Source: Meconema thalassinum
Lineage: Eukaryota > Arthropoda > Insecta > Orthoptera > Tettigoniidae
NCBI GenBank assembly: GCA_946902985.2
Contig: OX336393.1
Span: 135,188,533 to 135,252,532, forward strand
Length of the DNA: 64,000 nucleotides
Direction: 5' to 3'
In this document: positions 22,028 to 30,984 of the stretch, in pieces
Layout: every line of letters starts with the position of its first letter
How positions within the stretch are numbered: position 1 is the stretch's first letter
The notes under the pieces: model-generated
What the model saw: only the letters and a program-made list of their open reading frames with translations
The model's database searches: none
Told to the model about the DNA's origin: nothing
Made by a program: the position numbers and the translations under genes

Positions 22028-23590
22028 TGTAATGGTTTCTATTGCCCTTACGTTGAGCGACAAGTGTAACATTAATTATTGCCCCATGTTGGTAGCGACA
22101 AATGTAGCAGTTTGACTGGCCCTTAACTGTTGCCTAAGCTATGTTGTTTTAATGGGCGCCAAGACTTCAACGCAATGCTGAAATCTAAATTTGTATTTAA
22201 CAACGTCTAGCTCTGGTAGAACACCTTCAAGAATCTATTCACTCAGATCGTGGTATGATTTGATCATTAACCCAACAAACAATTGTATCAGGAGAAGGAA
22301 TTGGTCTATATCTAATGCTACCTACTGAAAGCAAAGATTGCATTGTAAAAGAAATGAATTTATTATATAAAACAAGTATAGCAAAATTAATAATAATAAT
22401 AATAAGTATAAAATTTAAATTGGAGCGTTGCGATTTTAATATTACCGATAGAAAATTACGTGAAAACGGAGTCTGATAAATTGATTTTACTCTTATTTCC
22501 AAGCTATGAAGTTACTGAATTATGAAATATAAAACAAAGAAAAATGAGAGATTGCGTATTTCCGCGTCATTTGCGCTTACCACTGGAAATTGCTAAAGCA
22601 TTTCCCTCGTACTGGATGATGCTGTGTGATTCCCACAGTCTCCTGGACGTCGCCATCTTCTTCGTTATTTGATGATATTCTGGTAGATTAGATAATTCTA
22701 TGGTCCGTACCTCGGACCCAAACACTCGTATAACTACACTGGTTAAGTTTCACAAAGATAGTCGCTAACTCCACTGAACATCGGAGCGACTCCCGTGTGA
22801 ACCATACTCGTTAGGTTCTACACAGATAGTCCACGTTCCACGGAACATCGGAGCGACTCCCGCGTATAACCACACTCGGCAAGAACTACACAGATTGTCC
22901 ACGTTCCACGGAACATCGGAGCGACTCCCGCGTATAATCACACTCGGCAAGAACTACACAGATTGTCCACGGAACATCGGAGCCACTCCCGCGTATAACC
23001 ACACTCGGCAAGAACTACACAGATTGTCCTCGTTTCACGGCGCGCTGAACGATATATGCACACGTTGGCTCCCCACTCCGTAGCCGTCTTCCATCTTATG
23101 TGGTCTCCACTGATTCGCTGAGCACGCCGCTACTTCCCCTCCTCTGGTTCATTACACACGGTGCGCGAGAGGGAGAAGTCGATTTCCGTTCCAACAATTC
23201 GCCTTTTCTTGACGATGCGACCCAAGCTTGCGTCATACTTCTCGACAGGAATCAGCTTGTATTTGAATTCCCAGTGAGTCATGTCTCTCAATATATCCTA
23301 ACTGACGAAAACTCCGTAAAATTCCATAATCATGTAATTTTCTTTGATATTGTCGTTCGTAATAATTTGCTTGATAGCGTTTTCTAAGACATAGAAAACC
23401 TATTTGAATGCTAATAATTTTTATAAAATGCTCCGAAAATACCTTAATAATAATTATAATAAATTAATAATAATAATAAATTAACATGAACAATTCTCTT
23501 GGCTGAACAATTTGCCGCGTAAATAATTATAGAATGGCTTCCAACTGACTTATGCCAGTTGCATTAAAACCCCTCGAAAAACACGTTAAA
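22028..23590 (-). repeat. 5' LTR of Ty3-1 (right copy, uninterrupted)
   Basis: 1563 bp, TGTAATGG to CACGTTAAA on +. It serves as the empty-site reference for both insertions in the left LTR. Relative to the left LTR it lacks 27 bp near 22130 between two TTG words and shows scattered substitutions. The last bases differ from the canonical TACA end. Confidence 0.9.
22768..23030. repeat. 61-bp-type tandem repeats in the Ty3-1 right LTR
   Basis: Four units, of which the middle two are the longer form (with an extra CGTTCCA), in contrast to the left LTR. The arrays have rearranged independently since insertion. Confidence 0.85.
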
Positions 23591-24535
23591 GGGCCAGTCA
23601 TTCGCGTGAGTCATAGCCCGCAGTCAGAGACAGGGTTCTTTCTTCTAACAAGGTCATGACAGGTTAACGCTCGCGGAATGTGCTGACGAAACTGGCCATT
23701 CGCGTCGTGGTTCATAGCCCGCAGGCATAAAGACGAGATTACTTTCTCCTGACAAGATCACGCCAGATTAGGCCTATAAACTCGCGGAATGTGCGCTGGC
23801 CATTCGCGTCACAGTTCATAGCCCGCATGCATAAAGACGAATTACTTTCTGCTGTCAAGATCACGCCAGATTAGGCCTATAAACTCGCGGAATGTGCGCT
23901 GGCCGTTGGCGTCGCGGTTCATAGCCGGCAGGCATAAATATGATATTACTTTCTCCTGGCAGGATCACGCCAGATTAGGCCTATAAGCTCGCGCGGAATG
24001 TGCGCTGACCATTCGCGTTGTGGTTCATAGCCCGCAGGCATAAATACGATATTACTTTCTCCTGACAAGATCACGCCAGATTAGGCCTATACGCTCGTGG
24101 AATGTGCGCTGGCCGCTCGTGTCTCAGTTCATAGGCCGCAGGTCTAAAGATGAGATTACTTTTTGCTGACATGATCACGCCAGATTAGGCCTATAAGCTC
24201 GCGAAATGTGCGCTGACCATTCGCGTCGCGGTTCATAGCTGGCAGGCTTAAAGATGAGGTTACTTTCTCCTGACATGACCACGCCAGATTAGGCCTATAC
24301 GCTCGCGGAATGTGCGCTGGCCGTTTGCGTCGCGGTTCATAGCCGGCAGGCATAAAGACAAGATTACTTTCTCCTGACAAGATCACGCCAGATTATACAC
24401 TCGAGGAATGTGCTAAGTGACGAAGCTTGCCGCTCGCGTCACAGTTCATTGCCCGCAAGCATAAAGACGAGATATTTTTCGTCTGACAAAGTCGCGCCAG
24501 GTTATAAAGTCGCGGCAGCTTGTGCAACTAACTGG
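23591..24535. repeat. About 104-bp minisatellite, nine copies
   Basis: Units share GGCCATTCGCGT...GTTCATAGCCCGCAGGCATAAAGA...AGATCACGCCAGATTAGGCCTATA...CTCGCGGAATGTGCGCT (split here into separate words). Starts are near 23591, 23693, 23798, 23900, 24007, 24110, 24213, 24317 and 24424. Copies differ by several percent, so the array is not recent. It lies wholly inside the outer TIR transposon. Confidence 0.9.
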
Positions 24536-24640
24536 CGCACAAATACGAACATGCTGTGCGACGATTATGCGATAAAATTTTATAACCCTATTTTAGTGTT
24601 TGAAAAGTGGGGTGCGACGATTATGCGAGGAAATACGGTA

Positions 24641-25189
24641 ACAGTGACACAGGTTTTCAGACAAATTTTACATGCACCCAAGTATACATGGGGCTGTATG
24701 ACCACGATGTTGCAAAACGCCTAAGAAATCAACAACTAACCAAGGTTCCATTCCCGATTAATGCATGTGAGATTTTCTAAGTGAAATGTTGTGGCATGTG
24801 GTTTAGATTCCATGTAAAATGTAGGTCGTAAAATTATAAGCTTCCTTCCTCCCATCCCCCCTCTCTGCTCCCTCCTTCTCTTTTAGCTTATAAGCTTTTT
24901 ACCTCGTCTGTCATTACAACCAGGTCTTGTTTTGTACAGAAATGTATGTAATTAGTTCTGACAGGCAGATACTACCCTAACAACCCTTTCCTTTTTGTTT
25001 GAGTAACATTGGTATTAATTTCATCCAGTTTTCATAAAAAAGCTGAGATTTTTAAAAGTGTACTGTATCTTGGCTCAAAGTGTGGTGTGTGTGGCTTGTA
25101 TTGTAATGTACTTACTTGATTCTGTGAAGTGTAACCTGCATATTGTGTAGTATGGGGTAGGGAATGTAAGGAAAGGAAAGAAGCTTGTA
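24641..25189. other. Intronic sequence, nothing recognised
   Basis: A mixed AT-rich stretch including a C/T-rich run at about 24845-24890. No open frame or repeat signature that I can name. Confidence 0.5.
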
Positions 25190-25372
25190 ATTTTACGTGT
25201 CCGTAAATCTTGGGATCATGAGCTATGGGACCTCGATTTCTACGTGGAATCTTACCCACAAGACGTGATATTTCATTTTGAAAATCTCTCATATATTGAC
25301 ATGGAATCAAACCTGGTCAACCTTAATGAGAGTCAAGCAGCTTGACCACTGCACCATCATGCCCCTCGTGGT
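25190..25372 (-). mobile_element. tRNA-derived SINE, - strand
   Basis: On - the head shows an A-box-like GGTGCAGTGGTCAAGC (near 25355) and a B-box-like GGTTTGATTCC (25303-25313), the spacing of an RNA polymerase III internal promoter. A non-tRNA body follows. No clear target duplication was found. It belongs to a different SINE family from those at 3.5 and 55.1 kb. Confidence 0.65.
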
Positions 25373-25580
25373 AAGGATTGTAAGCTAATTATTTGGTTTA
25401 GGCTTAGAAAGGGTTGCTGCAAGACTTAAAATATGATACCATTTGGGCATTTACTTTGGAGAAAGATTCACACTTGAGCGTGCGTGCACAGCTATGAAGG
25501 CAGGTTTTAAGATTTTACATATTAAGATAGAGGATTATAGATTTATGCTTGATGCTTGATGTTCTGCTTCTCTTCTTCAG

Positions 25581-25781
25581 GCCTTGATCCATGGCCTCAA
25601 TAGGCACTATTACTCCATCAGTATAAATTACCGTAAGAATGAACTGGAGCAGAAAATGTTGCTTAATCTTCATAAGAAATCATGGATGGATGGCCTAATG
25701 CTGGCTGATTATGCTGAGCACTGCAAGCTGAATGAATCTACAGTACATGATATGCTAGACTTAGCACGCAATTACAATAAG
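25581..25781 (+). CDS. PSMD14: Rpn11/PSMD14, internal exon (C-terminal helical region)
   Basis: An exact 67-codon exon, [16 protein letters not shown]...[16 protein letters not shown], covering the region after the MPN domain that leads to the C-terminal helices by which Rpn11 pairs with Rpn8 in the lid. The acceptor is cttcttcag and the donor is aag|gtaatg; both boundaries are phase 0. The preceding exon is 23.8 kb upstream. The last coding part of the gene (the stretch normally starting near the PEQLAIKN region) was looked for in the unique stretches to the right and not found. It must lie beyond base 64000. Confidence 0.96.
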
Positions 25782-25951
25782 GTAATGTATAGTTCTTCAT
25801 GCAAATAAAAATTTTGTTCTAGGCTAGGGAGTAGAAATGTTCCATGACAAAACATTCCCAACCTTGCTCAATGTGAAACACTTGGTCAATGTGAACCAAA
25901 ATTATAAAGTTTTTTAGATACACTTCTAGCAAGAAAGAAGTTATACTCTGA

Positions 25952-26736
25952 CATACCTGCCAAGTTTTCAAATGTTCCCGGAAGATTTCCGGATTTTTTG
26001 GAGTGTTTTCTGGTTGTCCGGAATAACAGTTTTTTACCCCAGATTTTGGACTCCCTAGCTTGTTTCAGTTATCTGCATCCAAATCACATTTCAGTTTTGA
26101 TTTTCGATAATAGCTGCTAGTCTGAGATGCATGTGTTTGAAATTCGACCGATAAGTTTATCAATAATCCCGTCTCGCATATTTACGCTGCACTTTTGTCA
26201 TTAATTCCTTGCGTTTGACATTACTCTGAAAGTCCATCGAACTGTCTATCGATAATCACATCTCTCGGATTATCGCTGCTTTTATATTACTCTTTGTACT
26301 TCGACTGTTTGTTAGCGGGTAAAGCTTGGTTTTAAGCAGTGTTTGCTGTAGTTCTGGTTTTCGTGCAAATGTGTGACGAATTTTTGTGTGATTTAGTGTT
26401 TTCGTGATTAATTCAAGTAAGAAACTATATCATCAGTCTTTCAGGGAGGCACTTTCTTCAGAATTTCCTTGTTTTAAGCGATCACGGAAAGGTGAAACAT
26501 TCGCATTCTCATCTCCATCTCTCCTCTTCAACCTGTGATGGAATATAGCTAGTGTTCTGTGACTTGCAAGATCAAAGTGAAGAAAAGCTCATGTTTGTGT
26601 AGTGTGTGAACTGTTCCCAATTATATGTGTTCTTGATGTAATTTCATTATTTTTGGAAACTGGCGCAATGAATTGGATAGTCTCACATCACCGAGAGTTT
26701 GTGATCTCTTTCTATTTTTGAAAGTTGGCAGGTATG
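25952..26736. mobile_element. Non-autonomous TIR transposon with 6-bp duplication
   Basis: The left end CATACCTGCCAA and right end TTGGCAGGTATG are exact inverses. CTCTGA flanks both (25946-25951, 26737-26742). At 785 bp it has no transposase frame. The termini resemble hAT-like short TIRs, but a 6-bp duplication leaves the superfamily open. Confidence 0.75.
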
Positions 26737-26742
26737 CTCTGA

Positions 26743-27394
26743 TATTTTAGAAGAATCTAATTTAATTAAAAATTAATTTTACTTACATTATTTTAATACA
26801 TATTTGTAATGAAGATTACTGCAACTTTATTTTAAAGGAAGGACCCAATTTTGCTCAAACGTTTACTTTTAGATGAGAATAAATGAGGTTCTATGATTAT
26901 TGGCAAATTATTTTGGACTGAAGTTTCCAGTTTATTTCAAGTTTTCACATTTAAAACTAAAATTACTGGCAGTAAAACTTCACAACACATCCTTGCACAT
27001 ACAGTCTTCATTCAATAAGAAGTGTTACCTCGCCTGACTTGAATCCTAGCAGGCATGTTTGAAATTAGGGGACAAATGTCGACTTACTTAACTGCTTCCC
27101 ATTCCTGCCCTAACTTAACTCAGGGTTTGGTAAACTCATTGATGAACACAACACCGAACAATATCCCCCACTTGATCAATGGGATTGATGTCGGGACTCC
27201 TTGCAGACCACTTCAAACTGACTATTTTCAAATTCTGCCAATGTGGAGACCATAAATGATGACATGTGGAAGGTGAACCAATGTAGTGGTGTGCAGTAAC
27301 AGCTCTGTTTCAGCGATAGCTTAGTTCAAGTGTCAGAGCTGACGCTGTCTCACACCATGACAGAACCCCTCCACATGGGGCCTTTATGAAAAGG
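26743..27394. other. Intronic sequence, nothing recognised
   Basis: AT-rich to about 27020, then a more balanced stretch to 27394 that could be an old repeat. I see no motif that identifies it. Confidence 0.5.
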
Positions 27395-27651
27395 TACAGC
27401 AGGGTGTCTACCGGTAATGAAAGTAGCTAATTTTACAAACAGGTAATGAAAGTAATGAAAAGTAGGATAGTTGAAGGTAATGAAAATTCGCTGAGGTCGT
27501 TTTAAATCGTGCCGCCAGGCTCAAAGATTGCAATGGAGCATGTTTCACGCAAGCAATGCCGATTGCTCAATTAAGCTACATTTTCCCGTGCCCGACCTGA
27601 AGGTAATACATACTGAGGATACCTTGATTGGTATATATCGGTTCAACGTAT

Positions 27652-30648
27652 TGAACCCTTGCAAAGAAGCATATGAGACTCCGATTCGGGGCGTAACAGG
27701 TCATATTCGTAAGTTGCTGTCAGGGCGCTTCATTAACTTGCAGGGTAACATATAACAAAATAACATGCAGGAAAGAGTGAAGCCAGGGTTAAAACAACTG
27801 AATTTAATAACAAATCACCATATTTACACATAAACAATTAACAACAAAACTCCCAACTGACTCCCGCTTAATAAAAATGCCAAAAAAAACTTAGGCGATA
27901 TCTCTGGAGAGATTAATTACCTGGACCAAGCATCCTTAAATAAAAGATGCAAAAGTGACCATATAAGTGCGTATGCCGTTCTACATGCATCACGATGTGT
28001 ACTTTGAATGCGTGATTCGTTATCATCCAGAATGACCCTTCAAACAACGAATCCGCATTTCCTAGAGCTAGACCGACACGAGGGAACACAACAACAATAC
28101 ATAAGTTAAACCGACACTTCCTAAATCTACTATAAACAAACACAAAATTTCCGTGTGAAATTGGACTTGAATTGCCGTAGCAACATTTACTGCCTAAAAA
28201 CTTAGGACTTCTCACACAAATCAACACAAGTACATTAACACGTGACCAATAGAAAAATACTCAAATGACCGCTGTCAAAATTTACAAATACTCTACCACT
28301 ACACCACACGGGTGTGACAAACAATATTACATGAAATCGAGTCATCAACAAAGCAATAGGCAAACAGCCAACATTTACGTTAATCACAATATTCTTATCC
28401 ATACAAGGTACAACAATCCGTTACACACATGGCGAACTCCCCAATTAATTATGGCTTAAAATTAGCCATCACAATGAACAGGTTTGCTACATGAAAGCTT
28501 ACAGGGTTCAGTCGGACAAAAAGGACTGCCTATCAAAATAAGTCACAGGCAAAACGGGCGGTTTGTGGAACTCTGCATGTCTGTCAACCCACGTGTCAAT
28601 AACCTCGACCTCCCAGAACATGGGGTCGAACCTCGAAGAAATGTGCCCCAAAGCACAATAATACGTGTGTGTCAGAAAAACATATGGACAAGAATCAGCA
28701 GTCTCCCAAGAGCACTCTGTCTTTCCATCTAAAATACAACAGCAGCAAAAATATATAAGGGCGGTAGGACAACTACCCCCTCCTCACGTAGAATCAACAC
28801 ACACAAGACACATCAACACACACTTAATCACACGTATGGGTTGTGACAGACCCTGAAATAAAGACACAAATAATATCCACATGCTGGCGCCATCGTTCTA
28901 TGCCGTGACTAGTCACCTGAAAAGGACTCAAGAAAAATCTATCAAAATTAGAACGAAGGTGTTCTACAATTACTTTTAAGTTGGTGCACTCGGCTACCCT
29001 AACATGAATAATAACCTGTTCAGCAAAATGTTTTACAATCATTTCCTCCCATTCCTATTTCAAATATTAACGTTAATAAAGCACCATTTATCAAATGTAA
29101 CGGGTTCCGCAATTGCAAGGATAAAATCACGCACGCACGCCGCGTACATTACACATGACTCAAGAAAAAAAATCAAAATATCAACAAACACTTTGGCCAC
29201 GCGCCAACGGACATTTAAAACATATAGTGTCGGTACAAGAAAAACAGCTAATAAAACAAGAAAGAAAAACATGACTATTTACAAAGTTCCCCGGCCAAAT
29301 CTAACTACATAATTGAAATAATCCAATTTTAGTACATCACCGCTTCTGCATGTAGGACTAAGGACATCCTCCTCAACCCATTGCCCTATGGACAATTTAG
29401 CACTCCATAGTCGTCGTCTGCGTTGATTTCTTGAAGCTCATCCCAACTTCAAACCACGTGCTGATCATCTTGGTCTCGACTCCTTGGCAGAAAAGTTCAA
29501 TGTTAAATATTTGCCTATCTATAATCGCTTGCAGGCTACTCAGTTCACCCACAATTGTCCTACTGCGATTAATAGCGAAGACTGGCCCTAATTATATCGC
29601 ACATACGCACTATAAAAACACACATACAATACACACAATTTATACATAAAATATACATCTCGAGTCCGCGCCACTGGCTCGTTAACAAGTTCAAAATCCT
29701 GGCTGCACTCGCAGTCGCTATCTCGTCCGGTATTTCCGTCCCGTCTTGTGGACTTCGGTTCTGGTAAGCGCTAATTAGGGTGATACGATACTTCCCCCTT
29801 AAAGTTGAACTCGTCGTCTTTAAAAGAATGTTACAGTTTATCACGCGCTGGCGTGAAATATTTAGATCACACAATGTAGTTGATTTTAGAACAAAATGTA
29901 TTATAGCTTTTAAAAATTCGATACTGCAAACGCTGCGACTTTAGCTCCCCAGAGCTCAGAAAATAAATTAGCTTCACTGATTTTAGAGCGTAAAAATCAT
30001 ATTTCGAACTGGCGTGGAGTATGCCTCTGAAGGCTCCACACTATAAGACTTAGATAAATTCGAGCGTCAAAAATCACACTACAAACTGGCGTGGAGTATG
30101 CCTCTGAAGGCTCCACAAGAATAGTACTCCGATTGGCGTCAGGCCAGACTATTTATGAGAAACTGACAAGGGCGGAGGAGTGGGGTAGAGTCGGATAAAA
30201 ACTTCCAGAGTTTTTGTCTCACAAAGATGGGGCTAGTGTCATTCTTCTCCAAATAAATCCAGCGTCTCAAATTACTCGAGCGGAGATTAATCCGTTCGGC
30301 GGTTCCTTAGATATACACTTCCGCGCGCTTTTTACTACTGACGCCGTCCACCTCGTGGTCACGGCTTGGTCTCTTGCGATTGGCTGATTCAATCGTATGT
30401 TCGTTGAGAGGACCTCGTGATTCTTCCTTTATGTCTCCAATTTTGGTACAGTAGTTGCACAATTTGGCCTTGAACTCGACTAATTCTGGCCGTCCCCCAG
30501 GAATAGCTACCAACTCAGCTTCTGTTGCAATCATTACGAAATGCTGGCCTCCCTAATATCCAAGTCGACTTCCTTATGTGCTGCCTGGGCCGTAGTAATA
30601 ATAATAATAAATATGAATACTTATTTATCGAAGATCAATAAGGGTTCA
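27652..30648 (-). repeat. 3' LTR of Ty3-2
   Basis: 2997 bp, unusually long for a Ty3-type LTR. It contains a 77-bp tandem duplication around 30007-30160, each copy with a TGGAGTATGCC...GGCTCCA inverted repeat, and a 75-codon frame at 30307-30534. Compared with the other LTR it has 7 extra bases near 29060 and a cluster of changes near 27930-27960. Confidence 0.92.
30307..30534 (-). CDS. Small open frame near the start of the Ty3-2 LTR, unknown product
   Basis: 75 codons, beginning about 115 bases inside the LTR on -. The sequence MIATEAELVAIPGGRPELVE is followed by a Cys pair (CNYC) and a basic tail (NRKRPSRDHE). The frame is identical in the other LTR (43383-43610). That may only reflect youth. 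I do not recognise the protein. It could be an unused frame in U3 or a captured fragment. Confidence 0.3.
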   Translation of the reverse strand: MIATEAELVAIPGGRPELVEFKAKLCNYCTKIGDIKEESRGPLNEHTIESANRKRPSRDHEVDGVSSKKRAEVYI

Positions 30649-30984
30649 TTTATCCTCAGCAAGGTTTTGAAATTCGAAACAATTTATTGGTTTGGATTTC
30701 AAAAACAAAATCCACTGTAGTAACAACACATCTCTTTAAATCTCACTCAGCTGCTCGAGTATATGCCCCTCTGACTCGATTAGTGTGCTCCCTTCTCGCT
30801 GGAATGTCATTCATATTTTCTCTAGGTCTCCCCCTTCTCCTCACGTAGTTGCCACTCCCGTCGTCTCAGCTGCTCGTTGTTTACAAACAAAGTGCGTACT
30901 CACGCGCTCCCCGTGGATTTGAGTGTTTGCTTTCAAAAAAAATATAAATTTTTGGCAATACAGATTCTGCACATATCATCTTTC

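Larger units (their letters stand above)
3879..23590 (-). mobile_element. Ty3-1: Ty3/gypsy-like LTR retrotransposon, - strand, with two later insertions
   Basis: LTRs lie at 3879-15779 (about 1.58 kb once its nested insertions are removed) and 22028-23590 (1563 bp). The host duplication is GGGC (3875-3878 and 23591-23594). Read on the - strand the order is LTR, primer site, gag (20055-21914), decayed protease, pol (RT, RNase H, integrase), about 1.1 kb of non-coding sequence, LTR. The last base pairs of the right LTR differ from the expected CACGTTACA (it ends GTTAAA). Gag is open, but protease and pol carry disabling changes, so this copy is dead. No envelope gene is visible. Confidence 0.92.
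3751..24638. mobile_element. Outer TIR DNA transposon (TA target), split by Ty3-1
   Basis: The left terminus begins CCGTATTGCCTCGCATAATC (3751-3777) and the right terminus ends with its inverse at 24612-24638, with one mismatch. TA flanks both ends (3749-3750, 24639-24640). The core GTGCGACGATTATGCG also recurs internally near each end (about 3809-3826 and 24557-24572), giving a palindromic subterminal structure. Removing Ty3-1 leaves about 1.17 kb. That remnant carries a 9-copy minisatellite and no transposase, so it is a non-autonomous Tc1/mariner-type element. It is the oldest layer of this nest. Confidence 0.85.
1822..25580 (+). other. PSMD14 giant intron, filled with nested mobile elements
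   Basis: This 23,759-bp intron lies between the exons ending at 1821 and starting at 25581. It is bounded by gtgaga and ttcttcag. Most of it is a single TIR transposon that was invaded by a Ty3-like element, whose left LTR was invaded twice more. Without these layers the intron would be roughly 2.9 kb, or about 1.6 kb if the MITE and the two SINEs are also subtracted. The gene is read straight through a - strand retrotransposon, so its pre-mRNA carries antisense gag-pol sequence. Confidence 0.85.

Noticed and set aside
23591..24535. CRISPR-like regular spacing of repeats
   Set aside because: The genome is eukaryotic, the units are contiguous ~104-bp repeats with no unique spacers, and no cas-like gene is near.
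27020..27394. Possible mariner remnant
   Set aside because: A few words look transposase-like, but no frame, terminal repeat or target duplication supports it.
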